Positions 1-11,117 of a stretch of DNA of 64,000 nt are shown one piece after another. Origin of the DNA: Prochlorococcus sp. scB243_498I20. Lineage in GTDB: Bacteria; Cyanobacteriota; Cyanobacteriia; PCC-6307; Cyanobiaceae. A program made the position numbers and the translations under genes. The notes under the pieces were generated by a model. The model did not search any database and had not been told where the DNA came from. It saw only the letters and a list, made by a program, of their open reading frames with translations. The stretch is taken from the NCBI GenBank assembly GCA_000635015.1, contig JFMR01000036.1:186001-250000 (forward strand). The letters are read 5' to 3'. The first letter of the stretch is position 1, and each line of letters opens with the position of its first letter.

Positions 1-867
1 TCCTCCGGTGCAGGATTCAGCAAAAACAATAGTTTCGTTCCTCTTCGTTAATTCTTTTATTAAAACGCTAGGAAGAGTATCGTTATCCTCTCCAAAAATA
101 AATTTTGAAAAATCTTTTTTTAATTTTTCTTTAATAGGTTTAATTATATTTTTTGCTTCTAGGTTGTTCTTTGCTCGCGCGGTGATTCTGAGTTTAACCT
201 CTCCTAAGTTTGCATATGGAGCAACGGTAGGGTTTTTAAGATTTAGTAGATCATTAATTTTTTCAGCTACGCTTGATTCTCCAATACCCGCAAATTTAAG
301 GGTATTTGAAAAAAAGGAATAATCATCTGAGAATTTAGTTTTAATGAAATCATACGCCGTCTCTTCCCACATAGTTTTCATTTCACTGGGTACTCCTGGG
401 AAAGTAAGGATAGTAAAATCTTTTACTGGTTCCCAAATCATTCCTGGGGCAGTGCCCCTAGGGTTATTAATAATTTGAGCATTTTCTGGGAAGAAACATT
501 GTTTCCTTAAGCTAGAGCAATCGTCCTGAAGTTTTGAGTTTGAAAGTTTTTGTTTAATTTCATCCCATAAGAGCGCTCTTTCAAAAAGAGATACATTAAA
601 AGATTTGGCTATTGCTTCAGTAGTTAAGTCATCTGGGGTTGGTCCCAAGCCACCAGTTGTAATTAGAAGATTACTTCTTTTCGATATTTCTTGAATTACT
701 TTTATAATTCGATCACAATTATCACCGACAGTTGATTGCCTAAAGTGATTTAAGCCTAATTGAGATAACTGTTCAGAAATCCATTGAGCATTTGTATTGA
801 TAATATTTCCTAAGAGTAGCTCTGTTCCAATAGAAAGAATTTCAACTCCCTTGGAGTTAGGACTCAT
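1..867 (-). CDS. cinA: CinA-like competence/damage-inducible protein (3' part truncated by window edge)
   Basis: Reverse-strand translation from the ATG at 867 begins [54 protein letters not shown]...[13 protein letters not shown] and ends ...[12 protein letters not shown] at the edge, typical of CinA; its ATG overlaps the glyA TGA (ATGA). Confidence 0.93.
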   Translation of the reverse strand, partial: MSPNSKGVEILSIGTELLLGNIINTNAQWISEQLSQLGLNHFRQSTVGDNCDRIIKVIQEISKRSNLLITTGGLGPTPDDLTTEAIAKSFNVSLFERALLWDEIKQKLSNSKLQDDCSSLRKQCFFPENAQIINNPRGTAPGMIWEPVKDFTILTFPGVPSEMKTMWEETAYDFIKTKFSDDYSFFSNTLKFAGIGESSVAEKINDLLNLKNPTVAPYANLGEVKLRITARAKNNLEAKNIIKPIKEKLKKDFSKFIFGEDNDTLPSVLIKELTKRNETIVFAESCTGG

Positions 868-2135
868 TTAATTGATGCTTCAAGTTTGCTTTCATAAAGA
901 GGAAAACGATTACATAAGGTTAAAACTCTTTCTTTACATTGACTTTCAATCAGTGAATCGTCTGGGTTAAGTAATCTATCAGCAATAATTTCGCCAACTT
1001 CAGCAAAAGCATCCTCATTAAAGCCTCTAGTAGTTAAAGCAGCAGTTCCCAACCTTAGTCCGCTGGTTACAAAAGGTGATTCAGGGTCAAATGGAACAGT
1101 ATTTTTATTTGCAGTGATATTCACTTCACTTACAAGTAAGTCAGCAATCTTACCAGTCATATTAATACTTCTTAAATCGAGCAAAACAATATGGTTATCA
1201 GTGCCTCCACTGACGATATTTATACCTCTATTTATTAAAGTTGAAGCTAGAACTTTTGCATTTTTTATTACTTGTTGGGAATAATTAACGAAATCTGGCT
1301 GCAAGGCTTCGCCAAATGCAACTGCTTTAGCTGCAATTATATGTTCGAGGGGCCCACCTTGAGTTCCAGGGAAAACAGATTTATCAAATTTCTTCCCAAA
1401 TTCTGAATCTTTACACAAGATAAGTCCCCCTCTAGGCCCTCTTAATGTTTTATGAGTAGTTGTGGTTACTACATCACAATATGGTATTGGATTTGGGTGA
1501 AGTTTACTTGCTACAAGACCGGCGATGTGTGCAATATCAGCCATTAAGAATGCACCAACTTCATCTGCAATATTTCTAAATGACTCAAAATTGATTGTTC
1601 TTGGATAAGCAGAATATCCACATATGATTAATTTTGGTTTTGTTTCAAGTGCTATCTCTCTTATTTCATCAAAATTTAATTCACTAGTTTGTTTATTTAC
1701 ACCATAGTGAACTGCATTGAACCATTTACCACTCATATTTACTGGAGACCCATGAGTTAGGTGTCCACCATGAGATAAATCCATCCCCATGATTGTGTCG
1801 CCAGGTTTAAGTAGACTTAGAAAAACAGCAGCATTTGCCTGCGCTCCACTATGGGGTTGAACATTAGCCCAATTTGCATTAAATAATTTTTTCGCTCTCT
1901 GAATAGCTAGTTCTTCGATTTCATCAACAAATTCACATCCCCCGTAATATCTTTTTTGGGGTAATCCCTCGGCGTATTTATTTGTAAGGACGGAACCTTG
2001 AGCCTCCATAACGGCAATTGATGCGAAATTTTCGCTTGCGATTAACTCAAGATGAGTTTCCTGCCTATTTTTTTCAGAGTTAATAAAATTTGATATTACG
2101 GGATCACTTTCTTTAAGATTTTGAAGGATATTCAT
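864..2135 (-). CDS. glyA: Serine hydroxymethyltransferase
   Basis: 423 aa; SHMT motifs ([44 protein letters not shown]). Confidence 0.98.
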   Translation of the reverse strand: MNILQNLKESDPVISNFINSEKNRQETHLELIASENFASIAVMEAQGSVLTNKYAEGLPQKRYYGGCEFVDEIEELAIQRAKKLFNANWANVQPHSGAQANAAVFLSLLKPGDTIMGMDLSHGGHLTHGSPVNMSGKWFNAVHYGVNKQTSELNFDEIREIALETKPKLIICGYSAYPRTINFESFRNIADEVGAFLMADIAHIAGLVASKLHPNPIPYCDVVTTTTHKTLRGPRGGLILCKDSEFGKKFDKSVFPGTQGGPLEHIIAAKAVAFGEALQPDFVNYSQQVIKNAKVLASTLINRGINIVSGGTDNHIVLLDLRSINMTGKIADLLVSEVNITANKNTVPFDPESPFVTSGLRLGTAALTTRGFNEDAFAEVGEIIADRLLNPDDSLIESQCKERVLTLCNRFPLYESKLEASIK

Positions 2136-2213
2136 TGAATTTGATAAGTAATACCCATAATATAGACGATATTTTTTAGAAAAATATAAAAAGAATATTT
2201 CAGAATTTTTAAC

Positions 2214-2286
2214 GCGCCTGGAGAGATTCGAACTCCCGACACCCTGATCCGTAGTCAGGTGCTCTAATCCACTGAGCTACAGGCGC
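2214..2286 (-). tRNA. tRNA-Arg (anticodon ACG)
   Basis: Reverse complement GCGCCTGTAGCTCAGTGGATTAGAGCACCTGACTACGGATCAGGGTGTCGGGAGTTCGAATCTCTCCAGGCGC folds as a cloverleaf; anticodon loop CTACGGA. Confidence 0.97.
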
Positions 2287-2342
2287 ATATTTATGTAATA
2301 TCTCTGTTTCAGGGTCTCTTAGTCAACTAGATTTCGGGTAAA

Positions 2343-2624
2343 ATGTCTATTATTAACAATCTAATTATTAATATGCCTATAAAGTGGTACGGAAATGGTG
2401 ATTCAGAAGATCCTATCTATAAACATTTTTCTCGAATAGTAAATTTTGTTATTCACTGCATGATATTTACTGCGATTTTAAGTGGCACGTGGCTTTTAAA
2501 AGAGATTAAATATGAAATCAGCTATTTTAATAATTTTGCAATTGTCTGGTCCGTTCTTTTGGCCTCCCATTTACTTTTCGTGATTATAAAAAAACCTAAA
2601 GATACTTCAAAACAATCAACTTAA
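2343..2624 (+). CDS. Small conserved-type membrane protein (two predicted hydrophobic segments), function unknown
   Basis: 93 aa ORF with two hydrophobic stretches, co-oriented with the next gene. Confidence 0.65.
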   Translation: MSIINNLIINMPIKWYGNGDSEDPIYKHFSRIVNFVIHCMIFTAILSGTWLLKEIKYEISYFNNFAIVWSVLLASHLLFVIIKKPKDTSKQST

Positions 2625-2638
2625 ATTAATTTCTATTT

Positions 2639-2929
2639 ATGAACTCTCAGATAAGTATAAGTGATTTAGAAAATGTAATTTCCGAAAAGGTTTTTATAAA
2701 AATAGAAAAGTGGAATTTGTATCTTGGAGACGCTGGCCTAGCTAGGCATCTGGCTATTGAATGTATCAGCAATAAAGATCAAGGCCCATTGGAGGCTGCA
2801 AAATTAAGTCTGAAAGCAATAAATGTAAAAGTAGGGGATGGTGTTAATAGTATTCCACTGATTAATTTAATCACTAACTCACAAATTCTAGAATTAGAAG
2901 AGATTTTGGAAAGTTTTTTTAAAAACTAA
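2639..2929 (+). CDS. DUF3181-like cyanobacterial protein
   Basis: 96 aa; 'EKVFIKIEKWNLYLGDAGLARHLAIE' resembles the DUF3181 family from memory. Confidence 0.65.
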   Translation: MNSQISISDLENVISEKVFIKIEKWNLYLGDAGLARHLAIECISNKDQGPLEAAKLSLKAINVKVGDGVNSIPLINLITNSQILELEEILESFFKN

Positions 2930-4547
2930 ATCTCTTTTTTGAAACTTTAAATTTATTGACTTTCAAGCATTTTGTAAGTAAAAAATAAATCACAAAAAAA
3001 GTTAGAGTTCCAAATATTAATAATAAAAATTCTGCGAGATTTGAATTGAAGTTATTCGTAGTTTGCAGAATAGTAAAACAAAGTGTGCTGTCTACAAATA
3101 CTGCTAATGACATGAGGCTAATTTTCCTCAATAAATCAAAGTTAGGTAAATGGATATCTTCATTTCGCAGATTAAAAGAAAGCAAAATACAGACTATAAG
3201 ATTGACTATTACTGAAGATAAAATTATTCCCACAACTCCGAAATTATATGGAAAAAGATTCCCAAAATTCTTAATTGGGGCACCAATTAAAAACCAATCA
3301 AAAAAAATATTAAATATTATCCCTGCAAATGAAGACTTAAAAGGGAAGTTTGTTTTTTCTATTGAATAGTAAGTTCTTACTAATAAATCTCTGTAAAGAT
3401 AAAATGGTATGCCAACTGCATAAGCAATTAATATATTTTTTACTTTTAAAGTTGCTGAATAGTCAAAAGATCCTCTTTGAAAAACTAATTGTACGATTTG
3501 ATTATTAAATGTTATGAAAAATCCGGTTAAAAAAATAGCTGTCAAGAAACAGTACTCTACTCCAGATATCAATTTTTTTTGGAGACCTCTTTTGTCTTTT
3601 TCATTTCTTAATTTAGAAAATTTTGGAAGTAATGGAAGAATCAAGGAGTTAGATAATATGCCTAATGGGGCTTGTATAAGAAAGTTTCCGTAAGCTAGTC
3701 CAGATGCTGCGCCTTGAAAACTTGAAGCGAAAAACATATCGATAAAAACATTAATTTGACTTAAACCTGATGAGATAGATGCTGGAATAATTAGTTTGAA
3801 AATTCTCCTCTCTTCATCTTTAAATAAATTGAAGGTTGACTCTAATCTCAAGAGACCAATTTTATTTATTTCCCAAATTTGAACAACAAACTGAATTAAA
3901 GTTCCTGTCAAAGTTGCAAATGCCAGTAATCCCGTGTAAGTAAAGAAATTGGAAGATGTATTTTCTTGGTTGAAAATCCAACTAAATAAAATAAAAAAAA
4001 TAATAGTTACGCTTGTTATTGCAGGACTTATACTTGATAAAAAGAATTTTCTTTGGGAATTTAAGGCGCCAAAGCTTAAACCTATGAAACCGGATAAAGG
4101 GATGCAAGGTGTAAGTATTTGTAATTGGTAAGTGGCAATAGATTTTGCTTCGTAACTTAAATTCGGGGCCAATAAATCAATTAATAAACTGGAATTCGAG
4201 TAAATCAATATGGCTAAAATTATTAATAATATTGAAAGTTTTATGCTTACTTGAGTTAAAACAATCCCTCCATTTTTTTTGTTAAGCGGAGTTAAAACTG
4301 CAACGACTGCGTTATGCAAGGGACCATTAATACCCCCAATGATTATTAGCAAAAAACCAGGAATTATATATGCATAATTAAACGCGTCGTACGTTACCCC
4401 AACCCCAAAAGCAGCAGCTATAAATATTTGTCTTATACATCCAGCAAATTTACTTAGACTAGTACCAAACGAAATTGAAAAAACATTATTTTTTAAAAAT
4501 GAATGCATTTGGAATCGTCTAAATTTTTCAATGAGTTTAAGTTTCAA
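2919..4547 (-). CDS. murJ: Lipid II flippase MurJ/MviN family
   Basis: 542 aa polytopic membrane protein with MviN-like sequence (FGVGVTYDAFNYAYIIPGFL); alternative start Met at 4508. Confidence 0.88.
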   Translation of the reverse strand: MKLKLIEKFRRFQMHSFLKNNVFSISFGTSLSKFAGCIRQIFIAAAFGVGVTYDAFNYAYIIPGFLLIIIGGINGPLHNAVVAVLTPLNKKNGGIVLTQVSIKLSILLIILAILIYSNSSLLIDLLAPNLSYEAKSIATYQLQILTPCIPLSGFIGLSFGALNSQRKFFLSSISPAITSVTIIFFILFSWIFNQENTSSNFFTYTGLLAFATLTGTLIQFVVQIWEINKIGLLRLESTFNLFKDEERRIFKLIIPASISSGLSQINVFIDMFFASSFQGAASGLAYGNFLIQAPLGILSNSLILPLLPKFSKLRNEKDKRGLQKKLISGVEYCFLTAIFLTGFFITFNNQIVQLVFQRGSFDYSATLKVKNILIAYAVGIPFYLYRDLLVRTYYSIEKTNFPFKSSFAGIIFNIFFDWFLIGAPIKNFGNLFPYNFGVVGIILSSVIVNLIVCILLSFNLRNEDIHLPNFDLLRKISLMSLAVFVDSTLCFTILQTTNNFNSNLAEFLLLIFGTLTFFVIYFLLTKCLKVNKFKVSKKRFSF

Positions 4548-4578
4548 TTATATTTGATTTCTAACTAACGACATATTT

Positions 4579-5331
4579 ATGAATGATCGGTTAATTGATT
4601 TTGATCCATTAATTGAAGGGGTTTTAATTAAGAGGTATAAAAGGTTTCTTGCAGATATTGAATTAGAGAGTGGAGAGGTAGTAACTGCTCACTGTGCTAA
4701 CACTGGCCCAATGAAGGGACTTTTGAGTGAGGGAGCAAAAGTAAGAATAAGTGTTTCCTCTTCTCTAAAAAGAAAATTACCTTTTACTTGGGAACAGATA
4801 TGTGTTTTTAATGCAAAAAATGAGGAGGTTTGGGTAGGTATTAATACTCTATTTGCAAACAAGTTAATCAAAAAGGTTATTGAGAAAAATCTGCTAATAG
4901 AAACATTAGGTGAAATAGAGACAATCAAATCTGAAGTTCCTTATGGAAAAGATAAAAAAAGCAGAATTGACTTTTTTTTAACCCCAAAATCTTCAAATCC
5001 TGATAAACGTAACATTTACATAGAGGTTAAAAATACGACTTGGATTAAAGAAAATGTAGCTCTATTCCCAGATACAGTAACGAAAAGAGGCCAAAAACAC
5101 CTCATTGAATTAAAGGAATTAATTCCTGAAAATAAAAGTGTTTTAGTACTTTGTATTACGAGAAAAGATGCTTGTTTTTTTGCTCCTGGAGATGATGCAG
5201 ATCCCTTATACGGCAATCTTTTTAGAGAATCTTTAAGTGCAGGAATGATAACTATCCCATGTTCCTTCGAATTTCATAAAGACCACGTATCATGGGAAGG
5301 AATTAAACCTTTGAAAAAAATAAAATCTTGA
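4579..5331 (+). CDS. sfsA: Sugar fermentation stimulation protein homolog SfsA
   Basis: 250 aa; SfsA motifs ([37 protein letters not shown]). Confidence 0.95.
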   Translation: MNDRLIDFDPLIEGVLIKRYKRFLADIELESGEVVTAHCANTGPMKGLLSEGAKVRISVSSSLKRKLPFTWEQICVFNAKNEEVWVGINTLFANKLIKKVIEKNLLIETLGEIETIKSEVPYGKDKKSRIDFFLTPKSSNPDKRNIYIEVKNTTWIKENVALFPDTVTKRGQKHLIELKELIPENKSVLVLCITRKDACFFAPGDDADPLYGNLFRESLSAGMITIPCSFEFHKDHVSWEGIKPLKKIKS

Positions 5332-5403
5332 TAATTTGAAATTTGAAAAAAAAAAATTTTTTAAATTTAACAGATATAGTTTTAAGATGCAACTATAAAA
5401 ATA

Positions 5404-5446
5404 GTAACAACGACTACTAGACACTAATAAGTTTTTTGAATAAATT
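5404..5446 (+). promoter_or_regulatory. Putative NtcA-activated promoter of amt: GTA-N8-TAC at 5404-5417 and -10-like TAAATT at 5441-5446
   Basis: GTAACAACGACTAC matches the GTAN8TAC consensus exactly; 23 nt separate it from TAAATT (TAN3T), the usual class II NtcA spacing. Confidence 0.8.
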
Positions 5447-5500
5447 TAAATTTGAAAGGAAACAGCACAAACTGTTTTTTTGCAGATCTAATTTTTTTTT

Positions 5501-6961
5501 ATGACCACTGCTTTGCAAACGCCTCAAAGGCGCTCTAGGTCCAAATTACAAGATGCAAGTCTTGTTAATGGACCTATGCTCCTTTTGAGGAGTATTCGAG
5601 GATTTAGTTCAAACCGCTCTATGTTGTGGCTTGCAACTGTTCCTTTAGCTTTGTTTGGTTTAGGTATTTTTAATCTTTCAGCTCATGCAGCTGATTTACC
5701 TGAGTTGAATGCAGCTTTTCTTGCTAACAATTTATGGCTTTTGATCGCTACTATTTTGGTGATCTTCATGAACGCTGGTTTCGCTATGGTTGAGGCAGGT
5801 ATGTGTCGTTCTAAGAACGCAGTAAACATCCTTGCTAAAAACCTCTTTGTATTTGCTCTAGCTGTTACTTCTTATTGGTTTATCGGCTATTCATTAATGT
5901 ACGGAGGAAGTGTTGCTGACGGATGGCTTTATTTTGGAGGCTTATTCTTTGATCCAACAGTAACCGCTGATATGGTTACTGATGCTGGATTAGTCCCAAC
6001 TGTTGATTTCTTGTTCCAGTCTGCATTCGCAGGAACTGCAGCAACTATCGTTTCCGGTCTTGTTGCTGAAAGAGTTAAATTTGGAGAATTTGTTGTTTTT
6101 GCTGTTGTATTAACTGCATTTATATATCCAATTGCTGGTAGCTGGAAATGGAATGGTGGTTGGCTTGATTCTTTAGGTTTTGTGGACTTCGCTGGTTCTT
6201 CAATTGTTCACTCAGTTGGTGCATGGGCGGGTCTTGTAGGAGCTATGCTTCTTGGACCAAGAATTGGCAAATACTCTGATGGGAAACCACAAGCTATGCC
6301 AGGACACAATATGGCTATAGCTACTCTAGGTGCACTAGTCCTATGGATAGGTTGGTATGGATTTAACCCCGGTTCTCAACTTGCTATGGATCAATGGGTT
6401 CCATATGTTGCTGTAACAACTACTTTGGCAGCAGCAGCTGGAGCTATTGGTGCAACTATTGTTTCAACATTAACTTCTGGTAAGCCTGATCTTACAATGA
6501 TAATTAACGGAATCCTTGCTGGTTTGGTTAGTATCACTGCTGGTTGTGGTGATATGACTCTTGCTGGAGCCTGGTTTGCAGGACTAGTAGGGGGAATTAT
6601 AGTTGTATTTTCTGTTGCAGCACTTGATGCCGCTGAGATCGACGATCCTGTAGGTGCATTCTCTGTTCACGGAGTTTGTGGTGTATGGGGTACTGTAGTT
6701 ATCGGTCTTTGGGGTACAGCTGTACAAGGTGATGGAGCAGGTATGGGATTGTTCAATGGTGGAGGTATTACCCTTCTTCTAGTTCAAGCTCTTGGTGCCG
6801 CAGCTTATGCTATCTGGACGCTGGTTACTTGCTGGATTGCCTGGTCTGTAATTGGAGGATTATTCGGTGGAATCCGAGTTTCTGAAGAGGAAGAGACTCA
6901 AGGCTTAGATATAGGAGAGCATGGAATGGAGGCATATCCAGACTTTGCATCTGCTAAATAA
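5501..6961 (+). CDS. amt1: Ammonium transporter
   Basis: 486 aa; Amt motifs (NAGFAMVEAGMCRSKNAVNIL, DFAGSSIVHSVGAWAGLVGA, VHGVCGVWGT). Confidence 0.98.
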   Translation: MTTALQTPQRRSRSKLQDASLVNGPMLLLRSIRGFSSNRSMLWLATVPLALFGLGIFNLSAHAADLPELNAAFLANNLWLLIATILVIFMNAGFAMVEAGMCRSKNAVNILAKNLFVFALAVTSYWFIGYSLMYGGSVADGWLYFGGLFFDPTVTADMVTDAGLVPTVDFLFQSAFAGTAATIVSGLVAERVKFGEFVVFAVVLTAFIYPIAGSWKWNGGWLDSLGFVDFAGSSIVHSVGAWAGLVGAMLLGPRIGKYSDGKPQAMPGHNMAIATLGALVLWIGWYGFNPGSQLAMDQWVPYVAVTTTLAAAAGAIGATIVSTLTSGKPDLTMIINGILAGLVSITAGCGDMTLAGAWFAGLVGGIIVVFSVAALDAAEIDDPVGAFSVHGVCGVWGTVVIGLWGTAVQGDGAGMGLFNGGGITLLLVQALGAAAYAIWTLVTCWIAWSVIGGLFGGIRVSEEEETQGLDIGEHGMEAYPDFASAK

Positions 6962-6983
6962 TCTAACTAAAAATTGATTTAAG

Positions 6984-7015
6984 AAACCTGACTTATGTCA
7001 GGTTTTTTTTTTTTT
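6984..7015 (+). terminator. Rho-independent terminator of amt
   Basis: Perfect 9-bp stem AAACCTGAC-TTAT-GTCAGGTTT followed by a T run. Confidence 0.92.
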
Positions 7016-7049
7016 CGAAAAATTATTTAAAACGTTGTAATATAAGAAG

Positions 7050-8246
7050 ATGGATACTCAAGCTTTTAGAAGATCTCTTCATCATTCTGATAGATACAAT
7101 AGGAGGGGTTTCGATTCTCCAACAAAAAGAGCTCAAGCGTTAGAAGAAGCTTACCAAAGTGATTTGATAAGTTCTATTAGGGATAATGGTTTTACTTACA
7201 CTAAAGGCAGACTAAATATTAAATTAGCTAAAGCTTTCGGTTTCTGTTGGGGAGTTGAAAGAGCTGTAGCAATGGCTTATGAAACTAGAAGACATTACCC
7301 AAATGAGAATATTTGGATAACAAATGAAATAATTCATAATCCTTCGGTTAATGATCATTTGAGAAAAATGAATGTAAAGTTCATTTCAGCTAAAAATGGA
7401 ATAAAAGATTTTTCTTTAGTTTCTAATGGGGATGTTGTTATTCTTCCTGCTTTCGGAGCTACTGTTCAAGAAATGAAACTCTTGCATGAGAAAGGTTGTC
7501 ATATCATTGATACAACTTGTCCATGGGTTTCTAAGGTTTGGCATACAGTTGAAAAACATAAAAAACATGTTTTCACATCTATTATTCATGGAAAATTTAA
7601 GCATGAAGAGACTCTCGCTACAAGTTCATTCGCAGGTAAATATTTAGTTTTGCTCGATCTAGAAGAAGCAAACTACGTATCTGAATATATTCTGGGGAGA
7701 GGAAATAGAAATGAGTTTATGAACAAATTTGCTAAAGCTTGTTCTAATGGATTTGATCCTGATAAAGATTTAGATAGAGTCGGAGTTGCAAATCAGACAA
7801 CTATGCTGAAGAGCGAGACTGAAGAAATTGGGAAGGTTTTCGAAAGGACTATGTTAAAAAAATTTGGCCCAGAAAACTTAAATAGCCATTTTTTAGCTTT
7901 TAATACCATTTGTGATGCAACTGAAGAAAGACAAGATGCAATGTTCTCTTTGGTTGATGAAGATCTTGACATACTAGTAGTTATTGGAGGCTTCAATTCT
8001 TCAAATACTACTCATTTACAAGAAATAGCAATTACTAAAAATATTTCTTCTTTTCACATTGACACGCCAGAGAGGATATCCGTCAAAGAAAACTCAATAT
8101 TTCATAAACCACTTGGATCAGATTTAGAACTTAAAAATAATTTTCTGCCTAGTGGAAAAATTAATGTTGGAATCACCTCAGGTGCATCCACTCCTGATAA
8201 GGTTGTCGCAGATGTTATTGAAAAGTTAATTGATATTGCTTCCTGA
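7050..8246 (+). CDS. ispH: 4-hydroxy-3-methylbut-2-enyl diphosphate reductase (IspH/LytB, cyanobacterial type with N-terminal extension)
   Basis: 398 aa; [37 protein letters not shown]. Confidence 0.97.
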   Translation: MDTQAFRRSLHHSDRYNRRGFDSPTKRAQALEEAYQSDLISSIRDNGFTYTKGRLNIKLAKAFGFCWGVERAVAMAYETRRHYPNENIWITNEIIHNPSVNDHLRKMNVKFISAKNGIKDFSLVSNGDVVILPAFGATVQEMKLLHEKGCHIIDTTCPWVSKVWHTVEKHKKHVFTSIIHGKFKHEETLATSSFAGKYLVLLDLEEANYVSEYILGRGNRNEFMNKFAKACSNGFDPDKDLDRVGVANQTTMLKSETEEIGKVFERTMLKKFGPENLNSHFLAFNTICDATEERQDAMFSLVDEDLDILVVIGGFNSSNTTHLQEIAITKNISSFHIDTPERISVKENSIFHKPLGSDLELKNNFLPSGKINVGITSGASTPDKVVADVIEKLIDIAS

Positions 8247-8350
8247 ATTTGATATTTCACTTAAAATTATGCTTAGTTTTTTTAATTTATTAGTCAGATA
8301 ATTCCAAAAGATCTACTTTATTAACTAGAATATTAAAAAATTTATGAAGT

Positions 8351-8911
8351 ATGGAAGACAAAGCACAAACTAATCAGGTTCAAACAGCAAGTATGAATAG
8401 AACTAAAGCGCCCCAAAAAGTTGAAGTTGTAGTTGCTAATTCATCTTCAGGATCTGAAGTGAATATCCTTGGAGAACTATCGATTTTTGTGTTAAGGATA
8501 GGTTTTTGTGCTTTGATGATTCATCATGGCCTAGAGAAACTTCAGGATCCACAGGGTTTTGCTGAGTTTGTCGTTGGCAAGTACTTCCCATTTTTGCCAG
8601 GTGACCCTGTTATTTGGACTTTTGGAGCAGCAATTACTCAATTAGTTTGCCCAGTTGGATTAGCTGTGGGAATTTTTGCGAGACTCTCTTCTCTTGGTCT
8701 ATTCTCTACAATGGCATTCGCTGTTTATTTTCATCTTCTTGATACTGGACTGGAAGGTTTTCCTCTAGCAGTTGTTGAAAGTCATAATTACGCTTTTGAA
8801 TTGTCTTTTATATATGGGGCAATTTCTCTCTACTTTCTATGTGCAGGTCCAGGCAGACTCTCTTTATTCAGAAAAACCAACAAGATCACATATTATCCAA
8901 AGTCAACATAA
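8351..8911 (+). CDS. DoxX family membrane protein
   Basis: 186 aa; 'LRIGFCALMIHHGLEKLQDPQGFAEFV' is a DoxX-type N-terminal core, followed by further hydrophobic segments. Confidence 0.85.
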   Translation: MEDKAQTNQVQTASMNRTKAPQKVEVVVANSSSGSEVNILGELSIFVLRIGFCALMIHHGLEKLQDPQGFAEFVVGKYFPFLPGDPVIWTFGAAITQLVCPVGLAVGIFARLSSLGLFSTMAFAVYFHLLDTGLEGFPLAVVESHNYAFELSFIYGAISLYFLCAGPGRLSLFRKTNKITYYPKST

Positions 8912-8912
8912 C

Positions 8913-10466
8913 TTAATGCAAAAAATGCCTTTTTTGCGTAAATACCATTGATATACCCTTAGAATTACACATATCAATACTTTCTTGGTCTCTTAGACTT
9001 CCGCCAGGTTGAATAATAGCTTTTATACCGTATTCATTTGCAAGTTCTACAGTATCTGCAAATGGGAAAAAACCATCGCTGGCTAAGACAGCGTCTGAAC
9101 ATAGTTTTCCAGCGGCTTTTAATGCAATTTTTGCTGCTCCAACTCTATTCATTTGTCCAGCTCCAATACCAATAGTTTTTTGGTCTTTTGCAATAACAAT
9201 GGCATTAGATTTCACGTGTTTACATATTTTCCATGCAAAATTTAGATCTAAGTTCATTTGATTACTTGGATTTTCATTAGTTACTGAAATCCAATTTTCA
9301 GTTTTTTCTTCACCATCATCATTATCTTGAACTAGTAATCCTCCCATTATTGATTTAGTGGAGGTTTGATTCTTTTTTGGAAGTTGATCTTTGGAAAACT
9401 TTAAAATTCTTAAATTCTTTTTAACTTTTAAAATTTCTAAAGCTTCCTCATCAAAAGATGGAGCGACGACACACTCTAAGAAAATATCTTTGAGGTGCAT
9501 TGCAGTCTCACTATTAACATTTGAATTAAAAGCAACTATTCCTCCAAATGCACTAACAGAATCGCATTCCAAAGCATTCAAAAATGCTTGAGAAGCTGAA
9601 TTACTTACAGAAGCACCACAAGGATTATTGTGTTTAAGAATAATAGAAGCAAACATATCGGTTTTAAGTTCATCTTTTTCTGTGTAGCCAAATTCTAAAA
9701 CTGTTGAAAGTGCCGACTCTAGATCCAATAGATTATTATAACTTAAGTCTTTTCCTTGTAATTGTTCTGCTGAGTTCCATCCTGTGTTACTTAAACCATA
9801 CCAAAAAGCTTTTTGATGTGGATTCTCCCCATATCTTAGGATTTTGATTAGTGGATAAGATTCAATATATTTGGAGGATTGTAAACCTCTTTCTTTTCTT
9901 ATCCAATTAGATATTGCTGTATCATAGTCTGCTGTATGTTGAAAAGCTTCAAGGGCTAATTTTGCTTTATATGAGTCTTTTAATTCACCCTTTTTTCTCT
10001 CTTCAAGAAAATCTTGGTACTGACTAGGGTCCACTAAAACGGAAACATCTTTATGATTTTTAGCTGCAGAACGAATCATTGATGGCCCTCCGATATCGAT
10101 ATTTTCAATAACATCTTCCCATTTAGCTCCCTGATCTACAGTTTTTTTAAAAGGATATAAATTGACAACTACTAAGTCAATTAACTCAAGATTGTTAGCT
10201 TCTATATCTCTTTTATGTTGCTGGTCATTTCTTTTAGCTAATATCCCCCCGTGTATTTTTGGATGTAAAGTTTTCACTCTCCCTCCAAGAATTTCAGGAG
10301 AATTAGTAAAATCTGCTACTTTAATAACTGGAATTTTTGCTTCTATAAGATGTTTGGCAGTTCCTCCACTTGATAGGATTTTATAATTAAATTTCTCTAC
10401 CAATTCCTTACAAAATGGGATTATATTTTTTTTATCAGAGACACTTACTAAAGCTAATGGTGACAT
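8913..10466 (-). CDS. purH: Bifunctional AICAR formyltransferase/IMP cyclohydrolase
   Basis: 517 aa; LALVSVSDKKNI, LSSGGTAKHL, GGRVKTLHPKIHGGILA, terminal RHFLH. Confidence 0.98.
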   Translation of the reverse strand: MSPLALVSVSDKKNIIPFCKELVEKFNYKILSSGGTAKHLIEAKIPVIKVADFTNSPEILGGRVKTLHPKIHGGILAKRNDQQHKRDIEANNLELIDLVVVNLYPFKKTVDQGAKWEDVIENIDIGGPSMIRSAAKNHKDVSVLVDPSQYQDFLEERKKGELKDSYKAKLALEAFQHTADYDTAISNWIRKERGLQSSKYIESYPLIKILRYGENPHQKAFWYGLSNTGWNSAEQLQGKDLSYNNLLDLESALSTVLEFGYTEKDELKTDMFASIILKHNNPCGASVSNSASQAFLNALECDSVSAFGGIVAFNSNVNSETAMHLKDIFLECVVAPSFDEEALEILKVKKNLRILKFSKDQLPKKNQTSTKSIMGGLLVQDNDDGEEKTENWISVTNENPSNQMNLDLNFAWKICKHVKSNAIVIAKDQKTIGIGAGQMNRVGAAKIALKAAGKLCSDAVLASDGFFPFADTVELANEYGIKAIIQPGGSLRDQESIDMCNSKGISMVFTQKRHFLH

Positions 10467-10499
10467 TACGGGAAAGTTTACTTACTTAAGAATATAAAC

Positions 10500-11117
10500 A
10501 TGAAATATGCCATCAATCATGAATTTGTCTCGATTAGCTCTCAAACTGCAACTCATAGAATTATTTTGATGCATGGTTGGGGAGCTGATTCTGATGACCT
10601 TTTAACATTTGGAAAGGAGATGACTGAAAAAATAAATCTTGATTTTGAGGTCATTTCTTTGAGGGCTCCTGGATCGCATCCAAGTGGCCAGGGAAGACAG
10701 TGGTATGGCTTATACCCACATGATTGGAAGGGAGCTGAGGTTGAAGTTAATAAACTTTTAGTGACATTAAAAAAATTTGATACTGGTCAGATTCCACTAA
10801 GAAAAACAATTTTGCTGGGGTTTTCTCAGGGGGCCGCAATGGCAATTGATGCAGGATTAAAATTAGATTTTGGATTAATTGTTGCATGTAGTGGTTATCC
10901 TCACCCCAATTGGGCTCCAGGAGAAAAATGCTCACCATTGATTATTAGTCATGGCTTATTTGATGACGTCGTCCCAATAGATGCTTCTAGGACTATTTAT
11001 GAAAAGGTAAAGAGTAAGTCTTCTAAATATTGTGAATTATTAGAATTCGATGGATATCATCAAATTGATTCAAATTTAACCAGTTTTATAAGTTCAAAAA
11101 TAAGTAATATTTTTTAA
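10500..11117 (+). CDS. Alpha/beta hydrolase, phospholipase/carboxylesterase family
   Basis: 205 aa; LMHGWGADSDDL, GFSQGAAMA nucleophile elbow, HGLFDDVVP, GYHQI. Confidence 0.9.
   Translation: MKYAINHEFVSISSQTATHRIILMHGWGADSDDLLTFGKEMTEKINLDFEVISLRAPGSHPSGQGRQWYGLYPHDWKGAEVEVNKLLVTLKKFDTGQIPLRKTILLGFSQGAAMAIDAGLKLDFGLIVACSGYPHPNWAPGEKCSPLIISHGLFDDVVPIDASRTIYEKVKSKSSKYCELLEFDGYHQIDSNLTSFISSKISNIF

Noticed and set aside
8-322. Forward ORF of 104 aa at the window start
   Set aside because: Antisense shadow of cinA, whose reverse-strand translation has clear family motifs.
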